Both the position numbers and the translations under genes were made by a program. From Streptomyces griseus (GTDB taxonomy: Bacteria; Bacteroidota; Bacteroidia; Chitinophagales; Chitinophagaceae): 6,115 nt of DNA. Shown here in pieces: positions 1 to 6,115 of the stretch (position 1 is its first letter; each line of letters starts with the position of its first letter). The stretch lies in contig CALPIT020000157.1 in NCBI GenBank assembly GCA_943323705.2, forward strand, positions 1 to 6,115. The letters are read 5' to 3'. The notes below the pieces were generated by a model. That model worked only from the letters and a program-made list of their open reading frames with translations. It searched no databases and was not told the DNA's origin.

Positions 1-1
1 C

Positions 2-1135
2 GTTGGTACAAAGGAAAAAGTTTACGTTTCTTACCCAAGCCTTTGCACTGATGTAAAAGTGAATGAGCGAATTTTCATTGATGATGGAAAAATGGAAGTT
101 AGAGTAAAAGAAATCCTTAATGACAAAGAAATTAAAGTAACTATTTCTCTTGGTGGTATGTTACTTCCTAAAAAGGGAGTAAACCTTCCGGACACCGCTT
201 TATCCATGCCCTCTTTGACAGAAAAAGACAGAGCCGATCTTGAATTTATTATTGAACAAGATTTGGATTGGGTGGCCCTTTCTTTTGTTCGGAAAGCAAT
301 TGACATTACAGAATTAAAGGAAATCATTAAAGCAAGAAATAGCAAGATTAAAGTAATTGCGAAAATCGAAATGCCTGAGGCATTAAGAAATCTAAGAGAC
401 ATTATAGTAGAAAGCGATGGCATCATGGTTGCCCGTGGTGACTTGGGAGTTGAAATCCCTGTAGAACAAGTCCCAGTAATTCAAAAAGAAATCATTCGCA
501 AATCTATGCGTCGCGCGAAACCTGTTATCGTGGCTACTCAAATGATGGAGAGTATGATCGACAGAACCAAGCCCAATAGAAGTGAAGTAAGTGATGTGGC
601 TAATGCAGTTCTTGAAGGAGCCGATGCCGTGATGCTAAGTGGCGAAACTGCAATGGGCAACTACCCTACTCTAGTTGTAGAAACCATGAGCAAAATTATT
701 ATGGGTGTAGAAAGTACCGTCTATGACTACAATCGCGACGACATTCTTTCTCCTCAACCTCACTCACCATCTTATTTAAGCGATGCAATTTGTTACAGCG
801 CTTGCAAACTAGGCAACGATGCTCAAGCTGATGCTATTATCGGAATGACGCAAAGTGGCTACACAGCGTTTATGCTTAGTAGTTATCGACCAAAATCACC
901 ACTCTATATTTTCAGTAAAGAAAAAAGCCTTATCAGTCAACTAAGTTTAAGCTGGGGTGTTCGTGCTTTTTACTACGCTGAAGAAATTAGCTTAGATGAT
1001 ATCATTGGCGATCAAATAAAAATATTAAAAGAAAGAGGATTTATCAACTCAGGAGATGTGGTTATCAATACCGGAAGTACTCCAATTGAAGCTCATTTGC
1101 CAACTAATATTATTAAGATTACTAAAATAGATTAA
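2..1135 (+). CDS. pyk: Pyruvate kinase, 5'-truncated by the window edge
   Basis: Catalyses phosphoenolpyruvate + ADP to pyruvate + ATP, the last step of glycolysis, in the cytosol. The reading frame is open from base 2, so the gene starts outside the window; the GTG at 59 is an internal Val. The 377 visible residues begin in the B (lid) domain. The (beta/alpha)8 barrel follows with the active-site segment VIAKIEMPEAL (catalytic Lys121, metal ligand Glu123 of the fragment), the second metal ligand Asp147 in ARGDLG, and Thr179 in ATQMMESM. The C-terminal domain (from about residue 245) has a phosphate-loop-like TQSGYTA at 283-289. Spacing between these residues matches E. coli PykF with a constant offset of about 99, so roughly 100 N-terminal residues are missing and no internal indel is evident. 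One oddity is Met after KIE, where Asn, Lys, Arg, Ser or Thr is usual. Allosteric effector preference cannot be read from the fragment. The gene ends 7 bp from a convergent gene. Confidence 0.97.
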   Translation, partial: VGTKEKVYVSYPSLCTDVKVNERIFIDDGKMEVRVKEILNDKEIKVTISLGGMLLPKKGVNLPDTALSMPSLTEKDRADLEFIIEQDLDWVALSFVRKAIDITELKEIIKARNSKIKVIAKIEMPEALRNLRDIIVESDGIMVARGDLGVEIPVEQVPVIQKEIIRKSMRRAKPVIVATQMMESMIDRTKPNRSEVSDVANAVLEGADAVMLSGETAMGNYPTLVVETMSKIIMGVESTVYDYNRDDILSPQPHSPSYLSDAICYSACKLGNDAQADAIIGMTQSGYTAFMLSSYRPKSPLYIFSKEKSLISQLSLSWGVRAFYYAEEISLDDIIGDQIKILKERGFINSGDVVINTGSTPIEAHLPTNIIKITKID

Positions 1136-1142
1136 TCAACAC

Positions 1143-1607
1143 TTAATTTATCCATTCAGATTTGTATGCCAGGAGTTCTCTTCTGGCATCATTTTTTATA
1201 CGCTGTTGTATTAACCTGTTCCAACCTAATAAGTGCCCAAGCAAACCATATTCTTGTTTGCACAATTGATGTACACTAAAAGCATGACTGCATTCGCTTA
1301 TCAAATCATTCTCTACTCTTATAAAAGCTTTTATCTGTTGAGTAATAGTTTTCTTATTAAAATAAACAACTTCAATTTTAACTGTAAAATAGCCATCGCC
1401 TTCATCTTTTATGCAAGTATATGTTAATGAGAAGTCTTTTTGCCCATACCTTGATTCCCACATCAGAAATACATCGCCATCATTTAAGTATCCATAAAGT
1501 GGGTCATAATATACGAGAGTTGACTTAGCTAAAGACTTCATTGTATTATAATCACGTTGACTGAAAGCATTAAAAAAGGAATCAATTAATTGAGTATGGT
1601 CGTGCAT
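1143..1607 (-). CDS. SnoaL-like / NTF2-like fold protein (154 aa), function unknown
   Basis: A small soluble protein with the features of the SnoaL/nuclear transport factor 2 superfamily, a cone-shaped alpha+beta barrel. An N-terminal helix (residues 5-28, LIDSFFNAFSQRDY) leads into YYDPLYGYLNDGD (33-45). Alternating beta strands follow at about 58-110, including VKIEVVYF and IKAFIRVEN. The C-terminal tail (HAFSVHQLCKQEYGLLGHLLGWN..IQQRIKNDARREL) is typical of bacterial SnoaL-like polyketide-cyclase-type family members. Such folds serve as isomerases, cyclases, hydratases or ligand-binding proteins, so the reaction cannot be named. No signal peptide or membrane segment is seen, so it is probably cytosolic. 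The ATG at 1607 is chosen because the fold starts right after it. A GTG at 1676 would add 23 residues with no family resemblance and consume nearly all of the divergent promoter region. The gene is convergent with pyk and divergent from the hydrolase gene. No terminator of its own is visible. Confidence 0.8.
   Translation of the reverse strand: MHDHTQLIDSFFNAFSQRDYNTMKSLAKSTLVYYDPLYGYLNDGDVFLMWESRYGQKDFSLTYTCIKDEGDGYFTVKIEVVYFNKKTITQQIKAFIRVENDLISECSHAFSVHQLCKQEYGLLGHLLGWNRLIQQRIKNDARRELLAYKSEWIN
1166..1197 (+). terminator. Probable rho-independent terminator of pyk, inside the opposing gene
   Basis: A perfect 7-bp inverted repeat, ATGCCAG (1166-1172) and CTGGCAT (1183-1189), encloses a 10-nt loop. 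It is followed after CA by six T residues (1192-1197). It lies 30 bp past the pyk stop codon. The T-run is only on the + strand side, so the signal is directional and suits pyk, not the convergent gene. The whole element lies within the last 20 or so codons of the minus-strand SnoaL-like gene, where it encodes part of KNDARRELLAYK. The stem has four G-C pairs of seven, so it is moderate in strength. Termination has not been tested. Confidence 0.6.
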
Positions 1608-1692
1608 GTTAATGATTTGTAGATTAAAAATAATGGATAAAAGAATGCGAGAACTAATATTAAGTAATTTAGCCACAACTTAATTTCATTAG
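1608..1692. promoter_or_regulatory. Divergent intergenic region with weak Bacteroidota-type promoter candidates
   Basis: These 85 bp separate two divergent start codons and must hold at least part of both promoters if the chosen starts are right. Compared with the Bacteroidota primary sigma consensus (TTG, about 19 bp, TAnnTTTG), the minus strand has TTG at 1678-1676, exactly 19 bp, then TAGTTCTC at 1656-1649. This is a partial match leaving a leader of about 35 nt. The plus strand has TAATTTAG at 1665-1672, which matches five of six defined bases of the -7 element but lacks a good -33 partner. It would leave a very short leader. No operator-like inverted repeat or riboswitch-like structure is apparent. 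Treat both as candidates only. Confidence 0.3.
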
Positions 1693-3546
1693 ATGAGAAA
1701 AACCATCCTCTGTTTCTTTGCCATTTCAATATTTTTCGTTCAAATGGTTTTTAGTCAAAGCACCCCAAATTTTGTAAAAGATAATTTTATAAAAATTGAC
1801 ACCAACATAAAAATGAGGGATGGTATTCAATTATATACAGTCATTTATGTTCCCAAAGAAATGAATGAAAAATATCCTTTCCTGCTGGAAAGAACGCCCT
1901 ATTCATGTGGCCCATATGGTGATACCAGCTATTCAAAATCTATTGGCCCCAACCCCAAATTAATGAAAGAAAAATACATTTTTGTTTGTCAGGATGTTAG
2001 AGGAAGATACATGAGCGAAGGGATAAATTTAGAAATGACCCCACACATAAAAAACAAAACAAAAAAACAAGTAGATGAAAGCAGTGATACTTACGATACG
2101 GTCGACTGGCTTTTAAAGAACATCAAAAACAATAATGGTCGTGTAGGCATTTATGGCATATCATATCCGGGGTTTTATGCAACAGCTAGTTTGATCGACG
2201 CGCACCCGGCAATCAAAGCCGTTAGCCCACAAGCTCCAGTAACTGATGAATTCGAAGGAGACGATGCCAATCACAATGGCGCATTTTTCCTAATGGACAA
2301 CTTTGATTTCATTAACTATTATGGAGCGGAAAGAACTACACCTGTAAAAGAGTACAGTAAATCTGTTTTCAATTTTTTTACTAAAGACGCTTATTCATTT
2401 TTCAATAATTTAGGTTCATTGAAAAACACACAGTCGTTAACATATTACAACAACAAATGCTCCATTTGGAATGAATACTTACAGCACGACACTTATGACG
2501 ATTACTGGAAAAAAAGAAACATCAGAAACCACCTACAAAACATCAAGACCCCCACTTTAATTGTTGGAGGTTGGTTTGACGCTGAAAACCTATTCGGAGC
2601 ATTGAAGACATATGAAACTATAGAATCAGGAGAAACAAACAACAATTGTAAAATTGTAATGGGCCCTTGGACTCATGGCGCTTGGGCATCCACAGAATGG
2701 AAACAATATGCATCTCACGATTTCAAATCGAATACCAGCAAGACTTTCCAAGATTCCATTGAAACTTCATTTTTCAATTATTACCTAAAAGACAAAGACA
2801 GTTTCAATATATCAGAAGCTACCATTTTCGAAACAGGTTCTAACAAATGGACCAATTATAATCAATGGCCACCATTAAATATTAGTAATTTTTCATTTTA
2901 TCTAAATGAGAAAAACGAACTCACCAAAATCTCAGGAAATAAAAATACAGCTGATGAATACATCAGTGACCCCAACAAACCCGTACCATATACAAACGGA
3001 ATTTATGCAAGCCGCAACAATGATTACATGGCCGAAGATCAAAGATTCGCATATACAAGACCGGATGTATTATACTACCAGTCGGGCATACTCGAAAAAG
3101 ACATTACAGTTGTCGGTTCGATAACAGCCAACTTAAATGTAAGCATCACTGGTACAGATGCAGATTTCATTGTGAAAGTCATCGATGTGCTTCCCGACAA
3201 TGAACCCAATTTCAGGAATGCGCCCAAAGGATTTCAAATGGCCGGCTATCAAAGATTGGTAAGAGCTGAAGTTATGAGAGGTAAATTCAGAAATAGCCTT
3301 GAAATACCCGAAGCATTTATTCCAGAAAATATGACACCCGTAAAAATCAATCTTAATGACGTTGCCCATACTTTCAAAAAAGGCCATAGAATTATGGTGC
3401 AAATACAAAGCTCTTGGTTTCCACTGATTGATAAAAACCCGCAACAATTTATGAGAATACCGGAAGCCAATCCCGAAGACTTCAAGAAAATTATGGTAAA
3501 AATATTCCATAGTAGCAATATTAACTTTCCTGTACTTCAACAATAA
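1693..3546 (+). CDS. Exported CocE/NonD-family hydrolase, alpha-amino-acid ester hydrolase-like
   Basis: Predicted periplasmic serine hydrolase of the X-Pro dipeptidyl-peptidase (S15)/CocE class, 617 aa, near the usual family length. The signal peptide is residues 1-21 (cleavage VFS|QS). The alpha/beta-hydrolase domain spans about 35-200 and 280-365, split by a helical cap at about 205-280. A PepX C-terminal jelly-roll-type domain covers about 375-612. The triad is visible: Ser157 in GISYPG, Asp296 in GGWFDAE, His328 in GPWTHGAW. Tyr70 (ERTPY) and Tyr158 fit the oxyanion hole. Asp191 (EGDDANHNG) and Glu298 sit at the same distances from Ser and Asp as two members of the carboxylate cluster that binds the substrate alpha-amino group in Xanthomonas amino-acid ester hydrolase; the third position is Asn299 instead of Asp. 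Esters or amides of alpha-amino acids are therefore a plausible substrate class, but the native substrate is unknown. The family often carries generic acylase or peptidase names. A GH20 gene begins 10 bp downstream, suggesting one operon. The ATG at 1693 gives a complete signal peptide; no Shine-Dalgarno is seen. Confidence 0.92.
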   Translation: MRKTILCFFAISIFFVQMVFSQSTPNFVKDNFIKIDTNIKMRDGIQLYTVIYVPKEMNEKYPFLLERTPYSCGPYGDTSYSKSIGPNPKLMKEKYIFVCQDVRGRYMSEGINLEMTPHIKNKTKKQVDESSDTYDTVDWLLKNIKNNNGRVGIYGISYPGFYATASLIDAHPAIKAVSPQAPVTDEFEGDDANHNGAFFLMDNFDFINYYGAERTTPVKEYSKSVFNFFTKDAYSFFNNLGSLKNTQSLTYYNNKCSIWNEYLQHDTYDDYWKKRNIRNHLQNIKTPTLIVGGWFDAENLFGALKTYETIESGETNNNCKIVMGPWTHGAWASTEWKQYASHDFKSNTSKTFQDSIETSFFNYYLKDKDSFNISEATIFETGSNKWTNYNQWPPLNISNFSFYLNEKNELTKISGNKNTADEYISDPNKPVPYTNGIYASRNNDYMAEDQRFAYTRPDVLYYQSGILEKDITVVGSITANLNVSITGTDADFIVKVIDVLPDNEPNFRNAPKGFQMAGYQRLVRAEVMRGKFRNSLEIPEAFIPENMTPVKINLNDVAHTFKKGHRIMVQIQSSWFPLIDKNPQQFMRIPEANPEDFKKIMVKIFHSSNINFPVLQQ

Positions 3547-3556
3547 TAATCAGCAA

Positions 3557-5806
3557 ATGAAAAAATTAATCTTACTAATTGGCATTACCATTCAATTGAA
3601 TGCCATTGCTCAAAATCGGGTCAATATTACACCAGAACCAGCAATGACAAAGATTAACCAAGGTGTGTTTGTACTAACAAATCAAACAGTAATTATCAAT
3701 GACAGCAAAACAGAAAATTCAAAAAAATACTTAGCAGACTATCTATTAAAATTCTATAAAATCGACCTATTTACTTCAAATGAAAAATCGAAAAAGGGGA
3801 ATACTATTGAATTTCAACTTGATGATACTTATGGAAACATCAATCAATACGAACTCAGCATTACAGATAAAAAGATAACGATCAAAGGAAATGCTGAAGG
3901 AATTTTTAATGGCGTTCAAACATTAATTCAACTGATACCAATCAACCAAAAAGATTTACAAATTCAGGCATTAGACATAAATGATGCGCCAAGATTCAGT
4001 TATAGGGGCATGCATCTTGATGTGGGAAGACATTTTTTTACTGTTGATTTTATTAAAAAATATATTGACTTTCTCGCTTTGTATAAATTCAATACACTTC
4101 ACTGGCATTTAACAGAAGACCAAGGCTGGCGGATTGAAATCAAAAAATATCCATTACTAACACAAACGGGTAGCTGCAGAGATCAGACGCTATCAGGTTC
4201 ATATGGCAGTGGATTGTATGATGGAATAAAATATTGTGGCTATTATACTCAGGGGCAAATCAAAGACATTGTACAATATGCTGAGGCGCGATATATAAAT
4301 ATCATTCCAGAAATTGAAATGCCTGGACACAGTATGGCTGCCTTAAGCTCCTACCCTTTTTTGGGCTGTACCAAAGGGCCATATAAAGTAATGGAAACTT
4401 GGGGCGTTTCAGATGATGTGCTTTGTGCTGGCAATGACAGCAGTTTTACTTTTCTTGAAAATGTACTTGATGAAGTCATGCAATTGTTTCCATCAAAATT
4501 AATTCATATTGGCGGCGACGAATGCCCGAAAGAAAGATGGCAACACTGTGCATTGTGTCAAAAAAGAATGAAAGAAAACAATTTAAAAAACGAACATGAG
4601 TTACAGAGTTATTTTATTTCCAGGATAGAAAAATATTTAAATAGTAAAGGAAGAAATATAATTGGTTGGGATGAAATTCTTGAAGGTGGACTTGCACCTA
4701 ATGCAACGGTGATGAGCTGGAGAGGCGAAGAAGGCGGGATTGCCGCTGCTAAAAGTCATCACAATGCGATAATGACTCCGGGCACACCTGTTTATTTTGA
4801 TCATGCTCAAAGTAAGAATGAAGATTCACTTACCATAGGAGGCTACAATTCTTTAAAAATGGTTTATGATTTCGAGCCAGTTCCCAATATTTTAAGCAAC
4901 GAGGAGGCAAAATATATTTTAGGTGGGCAAGCCAACATGTGGACAGAATACATGGATAATGAAAAAAAAGTAGAATACATGTTATTCCCAAGAATGAGTG
5001 CTTTGGCTGAAGTGTTATGGAGCCCAAAATCAATCAGAAACTGGGCACATTTTGAAACTAAAATACCGGGGATTTTTGAAAAATACGATTTCTGGAATAT
5101 AAATTTCAGCAGGGCATATTATGATATCCAACCAACAATCACAACAGATGAATACAAAGGCATAAAATGGAATTTAACGTCAAATTATCCTGATGGGGCT
5201 ATTTATGTAAATTCCCAAAATAGCAAAGTTGAAACTGAATACAATTCACCTATTCCTGTTTCAAGTACGGGGAAGTATAAAGCGATAATCAAAAATAAAA
5301 AAGGGGAATATCTAGGCTCTTGGATGACTCAAGAGTTTCATATTAATAAGGCTAGCGGCAGAAAAATAGAAATAGTCAATCCCCCAAGCAACAGCTATGC
5401 GGTTGGTGGCATCATAACACTTGTGGATGGCATTCAAAACACCAAAGGAATGTCTAAGTCATCTCAGTTTTTGGGATTTTCGGGAACAGATTTAAATGTC
5501 ACGATTGATTTAGGGGAAATTGTAAGCATAGATTCCGTAAAACTTCATGCATTTGAACAAAATGTCAGTTGGATCTATCGACCTTCCCAAGTAAGCATTT
5601 TTGAGAGTAAAAATGGGGTAGTTTATGAATTATCAGCTGTTTTAAGTGAACCTGAAGGCAAATCCAACCTCATTTATAAGATGACAAAACCCTCAAAATC
5701 AAGGTTTTTGAAAATTGTGGCTCAAAATTTCGGAAACATCCCTTCCGGAATGCCGGGAGCAGGAAATAAAGCTTGGCTTTTTGCAGATGAAATTGAAGTT
5801 TTTTAG
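3557..5806 (+). CDS. Exported beta-N-acetylhexosaminidase, GH20, with C-terminal discoidin-like domain
   Basis: Removes terminal beta-linked GlcNAc or GalNAc from glycans or chitin oligomers by substrate-assisted catalysis, probably in the periplasm. The protein has 749 aa. The signal peptide is residues 1-18 (AIA|QN). The GH20b N-terminal domain is about 23-145, and the catalytic barrel about 147-500. An Ig/Fn3-like linker (about 525-598) and a coagulation factor 5/8-type (discoidin-like) putative carbohydrate-binding domain (about 605-749, with LVDGIQNTKG, IDLGEI and SWIYRPSQVSIFES) follow. The active site looks complete: Arg158 (DVGRHF), HWHLTEDQGWR at 182-192, the catalytic pair Asp321-Glu322 in HIGGDE, Trp371 (GWDEI), Trp388 (MSWRG), Tyr413 (PVYFD) and Trp462/Glu464 (ANMWTEY). 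Seven cysteines lie between residues 207 and 334 (207, 227, 271, 290, 323, 331, 334), which could form disulfides. There is no type IX sorting domain; the protein ends in EIEVF. It lies 10 bp after the hydrolase gene without a Shine-Dalgarno, so co-transcription is likely. No clear terminator follows. Confidence 0.97.
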   Translation: MKKLILLIGITIQLNAIAQNRVNITPEPAMTKINQGVFVLTNQTVIINDSKTENSKKYLADYLLKFYKIDLFTSNEKSKKGNTIEFQLDDTYGNINQYELSITDKKITIKGNAEGIFNGVQTLIQLIPINQKDLQIQALDINDAPRFSYRGMHLDVGRHFFTVDFIKKYIDFLALYKFNTLHWHLTEDQGWRIEIKKYPLLTQTGSCRDQTLSGSYGSGLYDGIKYCGYYTQGQIKDIVQYAEARYINIIPEIEMPGHSMAALSSYPFLGCTKGPYKVMETWGVSDDVLCAGNDSSFTFLENVLDEVMQLFPSKLIHIGGDECPKERWQHCALCQKRMKENNLKNEHELQSYFISRIEKYLNSKGRNIIGWDEILEGGLAPNATVMSWRGEEGGIAAAKSHHNAIMTPGTPVYFDHAQSKNEDSLTIGGYNSLKMVYDFEPVPNILSNEEAKYILGGQANMWTEYMDNEKKVEYMLFPRMSALAEVLWSPKSIRNWAHFETKIPGIFEKYDFWNINFSRAYYDIQPTITTDEYKGIKWNLTSNYPDGAIYVNSQNSKVETEYNSPIPVSSTGKYKAIIKNKKGEYLGSWMTQEFHINKASGRKIEIVNPPSNSYAVGGIITLVDGIQNTKGMSKSSQFLGFSGTDLNVTIDLGEIVSIDSVKLHAFEQNVSWIYRPSQVSIFESKNGVVYELSAVLSEPEGKSNLIYKMTKPSKSRFLKIVAQNFGNIPSGMPGAGNKAWLFADEIEVF

Positions 5807-5844
5807 GGATAGACACTATGAGATAAAAAGCATTGTCAATTTCT

Positions 5845-5873
5845 ACTGAATACACTTAAAAAACCTTATCTTG
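5845..5873 (+). promoter_or_regulatory. Candidate Bacteroidota-type promoter for the gene at 5907
   Basis: The 100-bp gap between the GH20 stop and the next ATG contains TATCTTG at 5867-5873, close to the TAnnTTTG -7 element but one T short. ACTG at 5845-5848, 18 bp upstream, is a poor -33 partner. If used, it would start transcription near 5880 and leave a leader of about 25-30 nt. The rest of the gap shows no strong hairpin, so read-through from the GH20 gene is also possible. The match is by eye only. Confidence 0.3.
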
Positions 5874-5906
5874 TAGCGCTTTTTTGAATATTATAACGAT
5901 CAAATT

Positions 5907-6115
5907 ATGAAAAGATTTTTACCCCTCATTCTACTGGTAATCTTATCAACTGAATTGTTTTCGCAAAACATGTCTTATACATGCCCTAGAGATACTACCT
6001 TAGGTTGTAACACAGCTTGTTTTACCATCACAGGAAAAATCCCAGATATTAGAAGCTCTACAGCTACTTATCGTATTGGAAACATAAGTGATGTAGTGGA
6101 ACCTTGTATTCCTAA
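5907..6115 (+). CDS. N-terminal part of an unrecognised secreted protein, cut by the window edge
   Basis: An ATG at 5907 opens a frame that runs off the right edge after 69 codons plus two bases. Translation begins with a clear signal peptide, MKRFLPLILLVILSTELFS, with predicted cleavage LFS|QN after residue 19. The mature start is Cys-rich and Thr-rich: four cysteines at residues 26, 34, 38 and 67, within CPRDTTLGCNTACFTITGK and VEPCIP. The motif CPRDTxLxCNTxCFT followed by IPDIRSSTxTY resembles, from memory, the beginnings of large surface or gliding-associated Bacteroidota proteins that end in a type IX secretion sorting domain. The visible part contains no catalytic motif, so function is not assigned. 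It may be a separate transcription unit given the 100-bp gap. It was too short for certainty by length alone, but the signal peptide and codon use like its neighbours support it as a real gene. Confidence 0.8.
   Translation, partial: MKRFLPLILLVILSTELFSQNMSYTCPRDTTLGCNTACFTITGKIPDIRSSTATYRIGNISDVVEPCIP

Noticed and set aside
59..61. GTG at 59 as the start of pyruvate kinase
   Set aside because: The frame is open upstream to the window edge and the upstream codons encode recognisable B-domain sequence, so this is an internal valine.
31..426. Antisense open frame of 131 codons within pyk
   Set aside because: It lies wholly opposite conserved pyruvate kinase coding sequence and its translation shows no family features.
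1321..1334. Perfect 14-bp palindrome ATAAAAGCTTTTAT
   Set aside because: It lies in the middle of the SnoaL-like coding sequence, is AT-rich and single-copy here, and is explained by codons for an ordinary strand segment. There is no sign of an operator role.
1608..1676. GTG start at 1676 giving a 177-residue SnoaL-like protein with a hydrophobic N terminus
   Set aside because: The extra 23 residues match no part of the fold and do not make a convincing signal peptide. They would leave only 16 bp to the divergent gene. The ATG at 1607 starts right before the first helix.
3133..3543. Two overlapping antisense open frames opposite the 3' end of the hydrolase gene
   Set aside because: They are out-of-frame shadows of a well-supported gene. 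No motifs, starts or promoters support them.
5858..5885. A6/T6 inverted repeat after the GH20 gene as a terminator
   Set aside because: The stem would be only A-T pairs with a 16-nt loop and no following T-run outside the stem, so it is too weak to call.
1..6115. CRISPR array, tRNA, insertion sequence, toxin-antitoxin or phage defence genes
   Set aside because: No regularly spaced direct repeats, cloverleaf-like segments, transposase motifs or terminal inverted repeats were seen. All sizeable coding space is taken by recognisable enzyme families.

Overview
The window looks like chromosomal DNA of a member of the Bacteroidota, possibly Chitinophagia-like. The evidence is indirect. The DNA is AT-rich with AAA/ATT-rich codons, and no start codon has a purine-rich Shine-Dalgarno. 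All three exported proteins have short signal peptides with a Gln predicted at the mature N terminus. The GH20 enzyme carries a C-terminal discoidin-like domain, an architecture common in that phylum. No rRNA or other taxonomic marker is present, so the genus is not determined.

Layout. (1) Positions 2-1135, + strand: the 3' four-fifths of a pyruvate kinase gene, cut by the window edge. (2) Positions 1143-1607, - strand: a small cytosolic SnoaL/NTF2-like protein convergent with pyk, only 7 bp away. A hairpin plus T-run that fits a pyk terminator lies inside the 3' end of this opposing gene (1166-1197). (3) Positions 1608-1692: an 85-bp divergent intergenic region. (4) Positions 1693-3546 and 3557-5806, + strand: a two-gene unit with a 10-bp gap. 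It encodes an exported CocE/NonD serine hydrolase close to the alpha-amino-acid ester hydrolases, followed by an exported GH20 beta-N-acetylhexosaminidase. (5) Positions 5807-5906: a 100-bp intergenic region with a candidate promoter. (6) Positions 5907-6115, + strand: the first 69 codons of an unrecognised secreted protein with a Cys-rich start, cut by the right edge.

How the genes fit together. Pyruvate kinase is housekeeping glycolysis and appears unrelated to the rest. The hydrolase and hexosaminidase are probably co-transcribed and both enter the periplasm (or beyond), which suggests joint work on N-acetylhexosamine-containing material such as chitin oligomers, glycoprotein glycans or peptidoglycan fragments. 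That link is inferred from gene order, not shown by the sequence. Neither protein has an obvious type IX secretion sorting domain. No mobile element, CRISPR array, tRNA, rRNA or phage-like gene was seen. The window is mostly ordinary. The points most worth a second look are the altered carboxylate cluster of the hydrolase, its pairing with GH20, and the terminator embedded in an antisense gene.
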